Assembly (NCBI GenBank): GCA_030015575.1
Contig: JASDDO010000024.1
Span: 218,322,996-218,386,995, forward strand
DNA length: 64,000 nucleotides
Direction: 5' to 3'
Source: Agapanthus africanus
Taxonomy: Eukaryota > Streptophyta > Magnoliopsida > Asparagales > Amaryllidaceae
Shown here: positions 45,656 to 57,825 of the stretch, in pieces
Position numbering within the stretch: the first letter of the stretch is position 1
Layout: the number at the start of each line of letters is the position of its first letter
Notes under the pieces: model-generated
Database searches by the model: none
What the model saw: only the letters and a program-made list of their open reading frames with translations
Told to the model about the DNA's origin: nothing
Translations under genes and position numbers: made by a program

Positions 45656-46370
45656 CTTTTCGAGGATTCTCTGAAAAAAACTCGGCATCAGTTTCTTGCT
45701 CATGGCGCTGCTCCGAGGATGTCTCCGGGCTTGCTTTCGGTCCCGTAAGTGCGGCCATAGCTGTCAGCATTTCTTGGAGCTTTTGTTGTTGTTGTCCCTG
45801 AGCCTTAGTCACTGATCGCGTAAGCGGTCTATGACCTGTGAAGACATGGCTATCCTCTTTTCCAGATGCCATATAGACGGTATGTACCATCATGCCCCCA
45901 GACTTGGGGTGTTTGGGTTCAGCGGTCTTGCAGTTCATCGCAGACCCAGGGATTTTCTCCGGCCTTCTCCTCTTTCGTGGGCGGTCGAGGTTGAGGGAGC
46001 CGTTGCAGCGGGCACCCAAGTAGCTATCGCCTTTTGTAGCTTGATAGGATGATCCTCTTCCCGCTGAACTTTCACCTTTTTCTGTCGGCGAGGATAATCT
46101 TGATCAATTACCGAGTCTTGGACTTGACGCCGGACCTTGTAGATTTTAGAGGACAGCCGTTGATGGGGCTTTTCCAGCTTCACTTTTGTAGCGCTCTCTA
46201 TAGGTAGAGAAGATTTTTTCAGCACAGCGGTCGGAGAGTTCTTGTGGATCTTCCTAAGTGGTTCAAAGCTGTTTCCAGTTGGAACAACAGCATCAATTTC
46301 CGTCGTTAGAGTCGGCGGAGTCAGTCCAGAAGGAGAGTTACCCCCGGTCTTCCTTACTCGGCGCCAGTGG
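45656..46370 (-). pseudogene. gag: Tat-4 gag fragment, inner part
   Basis: Frames 46225-45935 and 46019-45606 match Tat-3 gag at 32630-31920: KPHQRLSSKIYKVRRQVQDS, then HPKSGGMMVHTVYMASGKED, GHRPLTRSVTKAQGQQQQKL. It carries frameshifts and is cut off in the Glu/Gln-rich part, before the capsid domain. Confidence 0.8.
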
Positions 46371-47365
46371 TATATTCCTAGTAGGAAGGGTGTTTTCTCC
46401 TGAGGGTTTTCAGCGGATTACACCCACAAAATCGTATAATAAAAAAGAGATGGTGAAAGTTATATAAAGATAAGAACTATAAAAGAAAGAACTTGAAAAT
46501 AAGAGTTTTCAACTCTACCAGCTTTTCGGTTGCTATGAGCCCTATCTTAATAGTCATGAAAATATGTTAGAAATCACATCATCTCTCAATAAAACATCGC
46601 CTTTAGTTTTCATTCCTACCTTTCTTCCAAACATTGATCATATACCCCTACGTGTGTGAATTGGACATCCCTACACTCAGAGAATTCAATTCAAGCAATC
46701 ATACTCTTGTCCATCTACCTCAGTACTTTTTAATAGATATTTAGATGGAATTTGCTCACACATTCTTCATGCGACCGTTAATACTTCTTGAGGTACTAAC
46801 CGATCGATTACTCATGTGCTTGCTAATTAGTGTTTTTCCTCGTCTTGCAACACCTAAGGCTTAGCAGTGGCTCCCAAACCAGTTGGTCTAAGGCACTAGG
46901 TGATAAAGCACCCTCGCTATATTTTTTTATTGTTGCCTCGGTGATAACAAAACCAGTGTTCATTTTTCTTTTCACCATTTTATCTTTTATTCTCCAGTTT
47001 TATTTTCTTCATACTTTGGCTTCTAGACAAGAGCATTTCAAGGTATCCTCTACTATCCCGAGTTTCAAAATGTGTGTAAGTGCGTATAGTAGGGTATCAA
47101 CGTTCAAATGTTTGGCTTCCAAGATAGGAACTATTTTTCAGGCTTATTTTTATTCTCAGATTAGTAATTTCCTTCATCTTACTAACCCTTGGGACAACAG
47201 CTCATAACTACTTATTACTAGTTTCATTTAAGAAAACATCTAACTTTCTTGTTTTTCTTAAACTATTCCTATCTTTTAAATATAATTTTTCACTTTCTAC
47301 TCTTTTATTATCACAATTTTTTTTGTGCTTATATATAGTATAATGCAAAGTAGGGCGTAAATAAG
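46371..47365. other. About 1-kb unrelated segment inside Tat-4 gag
   Basis: It replaces the roughly 400 bp that Tat-3 has at this point (32645-33045). AT-rich and non-coding; I see no terminal repeats or target duplication that would identify it. Confidence 0.5.
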
Positions 47366-47906
47366 CACAGGAGCGCTGAAAAACGATTTCTTGGGAGCTT
47401 CTTGTGATGGTACAGGAGCGCTGAAGCTCGTTGGCGGGAGCATGGTCCCGAAGAATAGCCCAGTGGTGGCTTGAGTTACCTGCTCCACTGGCATAGTGAA
47501 AAGGGAGGCCGCTTGGGGCCCGTAGGTTACTCCTCCAGATGGGACAGAGCGAGAGTTGCTGTTGCAGTTAGTGCAGTTTGAAGCTATTGATTTCTTAAAA
47601 AGCTTGAATATTCTGCCCCCTGCGTCGACCTTGGTCTTTGGCATGTGCCAGTTGTTTGAGGACCGATTCCGTCGGCAAGGCTGCTGCTTGGGGAGCCTGC
47701 CTGTGGATGACAGATATCCTCTGGGCTTCCTCCATCGGCGTTGAGGTACCGAGGGTGGGAGGTGGTAGCATCGACCCAAAAAGAAGCCCGTTGATTTCTT
47801 GAAGAGCCGGATTGCAGAGATTTGAGGCTGCAAGTGACCCATACTTGACTCCGCCGGAGATGACAGAGCCTGAGTTGCTAGGGTGGGAGCAAATGCCATT
47901 CTTCAT
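47366..47906 (-). pseudogene. gag: Tat-4 gag N-terminus with a duplicated module
   Basis: Two modules follow each other. The upstream one (47906-47710) reads SVISGGVKYGSLAAS and GLLFGSMLPPPTLGTSTP. The second (47590-47380) reads SVPSGGVTYGPQAASLF and GLFFGTMLPPTSFSAPVP and is the counterpart of the single module in Tat-3. Frames are shifted between modules and the ATG of the second is lost (SIASNC for MASNC). Confidence 0.72.
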
Positions 47907-48030
47907 AGAGACGAAATGTCGGCTTCAATATCCACTAGGGTGGGAGCAAATGCTAAAAACATACACACCGCGATTATTTGATCGCGGGAAAAATACGACA
48001 CACGAAGTGTCGAGTGGAAAGAGGAAAAGG

Positions 48031-48047
48031 TCCCACCGGGCGTGCCG
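48031..48047 (-). other. Tat-4 primer binding site, mutated
   Basis: Same site as in Tat-3 but starting CGGCACG instead of TGGCACG on the minus strand, five bases from the LTR end. Confidence 0.7.
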
Positions 48048-48052
48048 GAATC

Positions 48053-50962
48053 TGTTCCCCTCCGAACGCAGAGACGCGACCGCGCAAATTCGTCTTGCTT
48101 GAGATTCGAGGCAGATGCTATTTGGTTTTATCCGTCCACCTCTCCGAAGATACCAAGTTGATTTATGACACCATGTATCGGAGGTTTAAACGGATGCGGC
48201 CGATTTAGCAGACTTCGTCAGATTCCCCCTCGTTTGAGAGGTTTTTGATTGTGGGGACGCTCTTCCCTGCAGGCGCAAGCCCCTGCAGTTAATTATGCTA
48301 CCGCATCGCAGTAACAATTTTCTCCTTCTCCAGAATTTCACTTCGTGTCGTGGGTGTTTGTTTTGTTTGTGGTTGCCCGTGGATTGTATACGAAGACTAA
48401 GTGATGCCGTCACCCGTAGGACGTGGATTAGTCCAAATCCGTATTTTCTAAGATTTGGGTTTGGTATTTTAGTTTAAGAATACGTTAGCCCTATTTAAGG
48501 CTAAGATCAACTTAAACTTTTGTTAAGGATACGTTAGCCTAATCTCCAGATTAAGATCAACTTAACGGGATCGTTTGGATCCGACAAGAGAGCAATTGGC
48601 TCTATTGTTTAGTTTAATGACGTTACGGTCGATTTCCAGTTTAGGGACATGGTGGTCCATTTCCAGTTTAGGGACGGATATTAGTTTAAGGACGCATTAG
48701 TCCATGGGTTTAAGGACCCCATAGTCCATATAGATGTGTTTAAGGACGCATAAGTCCATGAGTTTAAGGACCCCACAATCCGTGTGGTGTGTGGTTGTCG
48801 GGACCTGTCACCTCTCTGACGTCGTTGAAGGATTACAACAATAGGTGCCAGAGGAGTTCGGAGATATACCCTTGAACCAGATATAAATTGATTTAAGAGA
48901 GCAGTCTTGCTCAGTCAATTTAATTTGAGAACTTACGGCCATGATTCGGCTAAGTCCAGTTGAGAATATTCAACGTTTTTATCTTTGGCCTATTAGGCCT
49001 GTGCTAGGGCTTTGCCCCTGTTTAATAATGCACTGCATTTTATTTTGGCCTGCTAGGTCTTTCTGATTTGGGCTCTGTCCCTTTATAAATGATGCAGAGC
49101 ATCTGTTTGGGCTCTGCCCTTCTTTAAAACAATGCATTGCATTTAATTTGGCCTGTCAGGCCTTTTTTTAATTGGGCTTGGCCCTTCTGTAAATAATGCA
49201 GTGCATTAATTGTCTGACATTGGCTTGTCAGACGCTTTGTGCCAATTATTGAGCGCAAGCGCATGTGGAGGTGACACGTGTCACGCTCTGGTGAGCGCAA
49301 GCGCAGTGCGCTGCGCTGTTGCGCTGCTGACACATGGCGCGCTCTGGTGAGTTGCGCCAACCTTAAAGAGCAATGCTCTATTTTTAAAAGCGCATAACGC
49401 AAGTGGTTATGGTGCTGACATGTGGCGCTCTCTGGTGGCTTGCGCCAATCCAGGAGCGCAACAGTGCAGTTTTTACAAGTGCAAGACACTGTTATTATTA
49501 TTTTTTTTTATTGAAGATCGTTGATCTTGTTCTTAGATCAATGATCTATTCAGAAGAAATTCTTCTTTTCAAAGGTTTACCTTCTTTTCTTTCTGATTTC
49601 TTCTCAAACTTTTTTTTTAGGAGTTCTCTGAATTCTTTCTCTGTTTCTCTGTCAATGTTCTCTCTTCTTCTTCTTTTTATTTTAGAAAGAAGGATCATTG
49701 GTCGTTGGGACCCACCACCTCTCCGACGACACTGAGAGATTACAGTGCCATATATCGAAGGTGTAGAGGGATGTACCCTTTGAACCATGTCTCACTCATT
49801 AGGGGGGAAGAACAGGCTGGAGCTTAAGTTTCTCGCTGCTGAAAAAGGCTTCTTTGCGTTCGCGCACGTGCGTCGCACGTGTTGGGCGCTCATATTTGCA
49901 CGTAGGGCACATGGAGCTTGCGCATATGCGCATTATGGGGGGAGCAAGCTCCTATGGAGAACGAGTCTCCTTTTAATTGAATATTCTCATGTAGTGCGCA
50001 CGTGCGTTGCACGTGGTGCGCGCGCGGCGGGCACACGTGCGTTGCACGTGGTGCACATGCGCATTATGAGGAGAAGCAGGGCTTCTATATATGGAGAACT
50101 AGACTCCTTCTAATATTATTAAATGTTCCCATGTGGTGCGCACATGCGTTGCACGTAGTGCGCGCGTGGCAGGCACATGTGCGTTGCACGTAGCGCACAT
50201 GCGCATTATGAGGAGAAGCAGGGCTTCTATATATGGAGAACTAGGCTCCTTTTAATATTATTAAATGTTCTCATGTGGTGCGCGCGTGCGTTGCACGTGG
50301 TGCCGCATGGCGGGCACACGTGCGTTGCACGTAGCGCACATGGCGCTTGCGCATTATGGGGAGGAGCATGCTCCTATCTTAGAGAACTAAGCTCCTTTGA
50401 GAATTGAATCCTTTGAGAATTGAACTCTACCCTTTCTAAGAGGTATCCCCTCTTATTTATATGGGAGTGGTAGAGAAGCCATCTCTCCTTTTCCCGATAT
50501 GGGACTAAAAAATGCATTCCCCATGTAGTAAAGCATTACTTTAGATTACACGTGCATAACACATTTGCTCATAACTTTTGATCTCGGATGAATTATGAGG
50601 CCCATAATATATCAAATCGAAGGTCTTTTCGAGATGCTTTCAATACAATCATAATTTAGCTGTTTCTCATTCCGGAGTTTGTCAAAATACAGCTCGGAAA
50701 ATACTGGTTCGCATTTTCTTTCTTAGATCACATGTGCATAGACATTTGCTCATAACTTTTGATCCCGGATGAATTATGAGGCCCATAATATATCAAATTG
50801 AAGGTTTTTTCGAGATGCTTTCAATAACATCATAATTTAATAGTTCCTCATTGGGGAGTTTATCAAAATACAGGCCGGAAGATACTGGTTCGCATTTTCT
50901 TAAGCGTATCGCTGCCATTTGATATCTTGGACTCTTTTGCGCAGAAATTTTTGGCGGGAACA
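48053..50962 (-). repeat. 5' LTR of Tat-4 (about 2,910 bp)
   Basis: The left end (GGGGAACA on the minus strand) is fixed by the primer binding site. The right end is placed where TGTTCCC occurs on the minus strand at 50962, less certain. A minus-strand TATAAATA box is at 50461-50454. U3 contains a 181-bp tandem duplication; 49860-50350 holds units with CACGTG cores (CACGTGCGTTGCACGTGG). Small palindromes such as AGAGCAATGCTCT also occur. Confidence 0.7.
50545..50905. repeat. 181-bp tandem duplication in the Tat-4 U3
   Basis: The phrase ATTTGCTCATAACTTTTGAT starts at 50563 and 50744. Both copies continue through CGGATGAATTATGAGGCCC to CTGGTTCGCATTTTCTT with about 90 per cent agreement by eye. 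Confidence 0.85.
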
Positions 50963-53029
50963 GTGACCTCCTCTCTTTCCCCTTTTGTTAATTTTTCCCC
51001 CATTTCCCCCCATTTTTTTCCTCCCTTCCTCTAAAAAAAATCCGCGGCCTCCTCTCCCCTCTTCCTCTCCCTCTCAACCCGCCACCAAAAAAAACACCCC
51101 GGCTATCCTGTCCATACTCCGCCGGCCTCCGATCTCAGCCCTCCACCTGCCTCCTCCCCTTTCCCCTCCTCCATGCAATTTTAACCCTCTTCGAGTCTCC
51201 ACCCGCCGTCGTCGCCACCTCCTCTCCAAGCACGCCTTCCGGCCGATTCCCCGCTGCTCCGAACCCCGGTCGTCTCCTAGCCTCCTCCTCTCCAAGCACC
51301 TCCGACGCCAATATCGGTGAGTTGGTTTATTAATTTATTTAGATTGTTTGAATTTTTTATAATTTAAGTAATTTTAAGGTTAGTATTGAAACTAATTTTA
51401 GGGTTAGGGTTAATTTTTAGAATAATTTTAGTTAAGGTTAATTTTAGATTTAGAGTAAGGATTAATTTTAAGATTAGGGTTAGGTATAGAGTTAATTTTG
51501 GGGTTAGTAATAGGGTTAATAATTTTGGGGTTAATGTTAGGGTAAATAATTTTGGGGTTAGGGTTATGGTTAATTTTAGAGCTGGGGCTAGGGTTAATTT
51601 TAGAGCTAGGGTTAAGTTGGTTTATTTGTTGAAAATTTTAGGTTTAGAGATTGGGTTAGGTTGTTAATTTTAGTTAATTATAGTTAGGAGTGTGTGAGTG
51701 TATTGTTGTTGTTGTTGATAGAAAATGGAAACATATGTAACTAAAATTTTGTGTGATTGTACGGTTAACGTGGGCGTGATTACTCCTGTTTCTTCGCTTT
51801 CTATATTCGTCAATTTTCGGTACACAATTTTATCACTTTTAATTCTTAAATACTAAACCTGCCTAAGTCGCCATATCTAGATTAAGTCACCAATTAAATA
51901 TTAATTAAACCGAAAATATAGATATTTGACATGACATAAACCAATTAGCTATATGTATGCTTTCTTTTATGAGTTTAAAATCAATTAATCATCATTCCTT
52001 AAACAAATAGTCAATGTCGGGATCTAATGTGGATGTGTGTATACTGTATGTGTAATATATTGTTTATGGAAATGTGGTTGTATGAGAGAGAGTGCGTGAA
52101 TCTTACTTTTATGTAATTTTCGTTGTATGAATGCATGTTTATTTTAATGAATGCAGATACTTCGTTAATAATACAATCTATTGACAACTTACCATTCAAA
52201 CTGAAAATTCCAAAACTTTAAACAAAATAGTTAAATAACCGACGATACTGAAACGATAACCATCAAAACCAATCTAATTAAGTGCATGATAATCGATGAT
52301 GAAAAAAGGTAAATCGATACATATCGTCATCTCACATTGAAAAAATATCGCGATTTAGAACCTGCTTATCAATTATATACGTACGGTTATTTTCGTGACA
52401 TAAAAGTACACTTGCGTTGTCAATCTCGAACGTTAATCATTCTTCGTTGACAACTATCTCGTAGTTTATGTGACGAGAATACCGGTAGTACTATAACCGA
52501 TAGATTTGTCCCGTTTTGAATAAGTTAAGAATGTATAGCGTATACACTTCTTTGCATACTTATGCTTTTCATTCGTTTCGAGGTGAGTTTCGTCAGTACC
52601 TATCCGCTGGTTCTCTATGTACAAATATAGTTAAGATGATCATCTTAATACTAATAGTATTGATATATTTATCGCTTCTATTACAGTGTACTCAGAGAAC
52701 AGCGAGGAGGTGCTGCCGAAATTTTCTCGAAGCGAATGAAAGCATAAGTTCATAGGGTGTATGCGTTATACATTCTTAATGGGATAGAAATCTTACCCAC
52801 GACAGCCGTTACCAATTGACATCCAAGATAGAAGCGTTAATATTATTTCCAGCCATGATAAATCACCCAAATGTATTTCCGAGACACTGTTGCCATTATC
52901 TTCTTGGTTTATAACCATCTCGTTCTTAACTTTCTCACTGCGGGTTAGAATTGTTAATATCGTTTATGATTTTAAAATATTTGTTATGATATAATAATTA
53001 ATTATGAACTGTATTAGGTTTTACGTATC
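50963..53029 (+). other. Presumed 5' leader and intron of the CACTA transposase gene
   Basis: 50963-51315 is CT-rich and unlikely to be translated. 51370-51665 has irregular GGTTAGGGTTAATTTTAG repeats. The rest is AT-rich with a possible acceptor near 52685 (TATTACAG). Assignment to the CACTA gene rests on position only. Confidence 0.4.
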
Positions 53030-55563
53030 GGACAAGAATAGATAAGACTTGGATTAAAAAAACAAGTTTGGCTCTGAATTTAAAATCGGTGTAGAAGAGT
53101 TTATGCAATTCTCGTCAAGAGTGGGTGTTAGTCGGATCCCTTGTCCCTGTAAGAAATATTGTAATGGTAGAAGTGATAGTCGAGAAATGGTTAGACTACA
53201 TATACTTGCTAACGGATTTTGTGAAGGTTACACTATCTGGCACTTGCATGGAGAGGTCGTGGATTATAGAATCGGTGCACATCGTCTATTACCGCCATCT
53301 ATAAGAACCCCATCAATCACCGGTTTAAATGATATGATGGACGAGTTATATGATGGCATGAACGATGATACCTCTACGGAGGATGCGGTTCCAGATTCCG
53401 AATCAGCTAGTTTTTTAAGTATATGGAGGATACTAAGAAATCTCTTTATGAGGGTGCGACAATGACGAAGTTGGATTGGATGGTTCGCATGTTTCATCTT
53501 AAATGAAAATGTTTATGAAGTAACAAGTCGGTCGATGACTTTCTAAAAAAAGAGAAGAAACCTTGCCCGAATTCTGATCTCCCTGCAAATTTTCAAGAGA
53601 TGAAAAAGATTATTGCCGATATCAATTTCAGTTATCAAAAAATCAATGCATGTCCAAATGACTACATGTTATTCACGATGATGATAATAGGAACTTAAAT
53701 AAGTGTAGAACTTGTGGGGAATCGAGGTGGATATTACCTAAAAGGCCGCCGAGGGACGAGAAGTCAATTCCAAAAATTCCTGTGAAGGTGTTGCGCTTTT
53801 TTCTATTAAGAAAAGACTACAGAGATTATTTCTATCGTCTAAAACCGTCGAACATATAACATAGCATACAGATGGTCGCAGGAAGGATGGAGTCTTACAG
53901 AATCCCGCTGATGGTGAAAAGTGGCAAAGATTTGACACTCAATTTTCCATGTTCGCTGCAGAAGCTCGTAATGTGAGACTTGGATTATCAGCTAATGAAT
54001 TAGAACCGTTTAAAGGAGGTGCATCTCACAGTGTATGGCCCGTTACACTAGTAGTTTATAATTTCCCGCTGTGGATGAGTATGAAACATTCTTACATCCA
54101 AATGCATCTATTGATCTCGAGAAGCAACTCTCCTGGTATTGATATCGATATTTGTTTGAAGCCGTTGATCGATGAGTTGAATGAGCCGTGGAAGACCGGT
54201 GTCGTTACTTATGATGTCCACAGAAAGGAGAGATTCACACTGCACGCAGCGTTACTTTGAACAATAAATGATTTTCCGGCATATACCATGTTGTCGTGAT
54301 GGAGTATGAAAGGTCATCGTGCTTGCCCCTATTGTCAAGAGAATACCGTCTATGAAACACCAGTAAATCAGATTTTCTGTTACACTGGATATCGTCGTTG
54401 GCTAGATATTGATCATCCTTATCGACTCAATGGAATCAAGTTTAATGGTGAATAGGAGAATCGGCCCTCTCCTGCTGAACCAAATAGGATAAAGGCATTT
54501 GTGAACGTAGAGCACATCAATATTGTTTTTGGTAAGAAACATAAGCATACTATTCCGAATGAGATATCAAATATCATCAAATATCTGGAGAAACATATCT
54601 ATATTTTATGATTTGCCATGTTGGCATTTTCTTAATCTTCGCCATAACTTGGACGTCATGCACATCGAGAAGAATGTCTGTGAGCTCTTGCTGGATACCC
54701 TGTTGAATACTAAATTTAATAACAGAGACACATAGCGATACGACAATGATTTGCTATAAAGAATTTACGGCCAGAATTGCATCCAACTCCGAAAAAGAAT
54801 GGTAAATGGGCTATTCCACCAGCAAAACACACGATATCCAATAATGAGAAGCTGGGTTTTCTTAAGATACTTAAACAAGTAAGGGTACCGGATGCATATT
54901 CTGCGAACATTAGTAAATGCGTAAACTTGAACAAGAAAATTCTCGTCGGCCCGAAAAGTCACGAGTGTCATGTGATCATGCAGCAATTGCTTCCCATTAC
55001 TGTTAGGGCATTACCAGATAACGACGCTGTATCAGTTGTGACTGATTTGTATCATTTCTTCAGAGAGTTATACTCCAAAGATTACTCGGCAAACGATTTT
55101 AGAACCCTGTAGAATAAAATATCTCGCATACTTTGTAGAATGGAGATGTTTTTTCCGCCTTCTATTTTCACCGTAATGTTGCATCTCACGGTTCACCTTG
55201 CTCAAGAGGCACGTTTAGGTGGTCCCGTGAATTATCGGTGGATATATCCATTCGAGAGGTAAAACTTATATAACTCTGTACTGTTCATAATAAATTGAAT
55301 ATTTATAATAAAATGAATTAAATTTGTTTGCTTTCGTCGGGTTCATATACAAAATAAAACGGTTCATCTGTAACATGAGTCGGGCTGAAGAGTCGATCGT
55401 GGAAAGGTTTCTCATGGAGGAATGTATGACGTTCTGTTCTATGTATCTAGAAGGTGTTGAGATTGCATTTAATAGGTTAAGAGGTAATGAGGACATGGTT
55501 GACAATAAACCCGTAATATCCGTCTTCTGGGCCTAAGGAAAGGAACTAGGTAAAGTGAAGTCG

Positions 55564-57474
55564 GGTCATGATTGAATGATTTTCTTGGATGTGTGTAAAA
55601 GTATCGAATCAAATAGTCCCCGGCAACGGCGCCATTTGATTGAAAAGAATTCTTGATGTGTAGTATGAAATAGTAAAGAAATCACAACCAAAAATTATTT
55701 GACCGCAATCAATTACGGTGTCGGATTGTAGATTGTAAGTGAGTGCGGATCGTCCTCAGGGAAAGTGTAATCGTTCGTCTTTTGAATTAGATGAATCGAA
55801 ACATTAATGAAAAGAAAAGAAAACAATTCATGATTTAAAGTTGAAGTTCAAGAATTAGAAAAAAACTAGATCTAAGAAAGCATTAAAAGATAGAATCAAG
55901 AATTGATCGTTTGATGATTTTTCCAAACCAAATATCAAGAATCGAAATGAGGCTCGTAGGAATCGATCGGATCTATAGATGTGATGTAATCTTACAATTA
56001 CGTATTCTTATCCTTCGATGAATTGATACTAGATCGATGATGATCGACGAGAATTAGGGATTTCTTGTGAAACTAGGGTTTCATCTTATCCCTTGTTCAT
56101 TCATCGATATCATTCATATTCTAGCCTCTAGTAAATTCAAGAAACGATCGTAGATCCCTAATTTCGAGCGATCACAATCAAGAAAGCATCGCAACGAAAC
56201 TAGGTCATCGATTCTTGAACTTGCTAGGGTTTACAAAACTCGTAGGACTTAAAAATCGTTTAAAAATTTGTTACATCATCATTCTATTTATCGTCTCGAC
56301 TCCTTAACGAGCGGAGTTTCACTCACACATCACAACAAGAGCAACAATTACAAATTGAGATCTAATCATGATGCAAGAATTAAAAGAAAGCAAGATTAAA
56401 GAATTTCACCTTTTATTTATATCAACAATTTAGTTACATTCGCTCAAGAACTACAAGAGGAAGAACTTGATCGTCGATTTGGCTTCGCTCGTCTCCGTGG
56501 ATCGCGGATCGGCTTGGATCACTTGCCCGATTGAAGATCGGCTCGGCTCCTAAAAGGTTGAAGGCTTCTCACTTGATGTGGTACTCAAGATCTTGAATTT
56601 GGAATGGAATTAGGGTTAGGGTTTCGCACAAGCCTTGTCACTAGACTTGTGGAAGAAGATGATGAAAGAGGGAATGAGAGATTATTTAACTAATGAAGAT
56701 TAGCCTCAACCCTTAGATCTAGGCTCCCATTTATAGATAACCAAACCCTAGATCTAGGATTTCAAATTCTAAGTTTCCCTCCTAAAGTTTGTTGAGGAAA
56801 TTCAAATTTCCCTCCAAAAGTTAGTTAGGGGAGAAGCTTCTAGATGTGATTAGTTAGGAGGGAGCTTCTAGAAGAGGATTAATTAGGAGCTTAATTAGGA
56901 TTAGCCTTGCTTAATCTTCTTTGCTGATCTGGCAGTATCTTCGAGGGTATTCTGGAACTTGACATATCAGAAAGGAATGTGGGTCCAGAGATTGAGATTC
57001 TGCACTGAATTTGGACGGCTGACGTGGCCAAATAGCCGCGGATCCGCGGCTCAAGCAAGCTCCTGCCGCAGATCCGCGGCTGCTTGTGGGCCTTGGGCTT
57101 TGATCTTTCTGGTGCAGTCTTGGGATGATTGTTGGGCCTTTATTGTATATGTGTAATTTAATACCTCCTTCTGAATTGCTACCAGATCTGAAATGATTTA
57201 GTTGGCGTATTTTTGATCAGAATCTTTGGCTTTTCTTCCGTATTTTCCTGCACAGACTCAAGACAAGTGTTGCGCAAATACAGAAATGATGCGATGCCAT
57301 GAAATGCGGTTAATTTCCCTTAAAGTGTCGGTTTAAAAGTCTAATACATGAAATCTGATATTTAACGACCGATTTGCTAATATGTGAAATATGAATACCG
57401 AACACTTCTAAATGTATGCAAATGTTAGGGAAATTGCCGTGTTAAAAATACATTATTTTCGACTGATCAGGTCA
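55564..57474 (-). mobile_element. Athila-type LTR remnant inserted in the CACTA transposase, with target duplication
   Basis: The left target copy GGTCA (55564-55568) and the right copy GGTCA (57470-57474) flank the insert; removing one restores the transposase frame across the site. From left: a 48-bp piece starting TGATTGAATG (55569-55616), which resembles the LTR end; a primer binding site (minus TGGCGCCGTTGCCGGGGA, 55634-55617); and a full LTR 55637-57469 with ends TGATTG and CTGATCA and a minus-strand TATA box (56736-56729). So almost the whole internal region and the other LTR are deleted. Confidence 0.85.
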
Positions 57475-57767
57475 CACTACATCTGAACAGCTCGGCATGA
57501 TTCACCGTTACATTTTATTTAACTGTTCAGATGTGAACAGTTTTATCGGGTAAGTATTTATTACTTTTTTCTTAACATAATTATAGAATATTTTCAAGTC
57601 AAAATTAAATGTTTATTTGTGATATATACAGCATTTGGAATGCTCAATACTGTCAACCTGCTAAACGAACTCGGCAATAGGATATCGATAAGCAGCGACA
57701 TAAACACTTTCCTGCTTAGTTGAAAGCACGTGTAAATTGTAAACTATAAAAACTAAAATACAACGTG

Positions 57768-57825
57768 TGTGTGTGTATTGTTTGTGTGTGTGTGTATATC
57801 TGTGTGTGTATGTATATATACACAT
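57768..57825. repeat. (TG)n microsatellite in the CACTA element
   Basis: GTGTGTGT runs in what is probably an intron of the transposase gene. Confidence 0.8.

Larger units (their letters stand above)
45656..50962 (-). mobile_element. Tat-4: Tat-lineage element, LTR and gag N-terminus, truncated
   Basis: A relative of Tat-3 in the same orientation: LTR 50962-48053, degraded primer binding site at 48047-48031, then gag sequence. Sequence matching Tat-3 stops at about 45656 and is interrupted at 46371-47365. Confidence 0.82.

Noticed and set aside
51370-51665. Interstitial telomere repeats (TTAGGG-like)
   Set aside because: Units are irregular and mixed with TTAATTTT; the plant telomere unit TTTAGGG is not repeated in tandem.
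52516-52755. A 79-codon plus-strand frame with a hydrophobic stretch
   Set aside because: It crosses a plausible splice acceptor near 52685, has no conserved motif and lies in presumed intron DNA of the CACTA gene.
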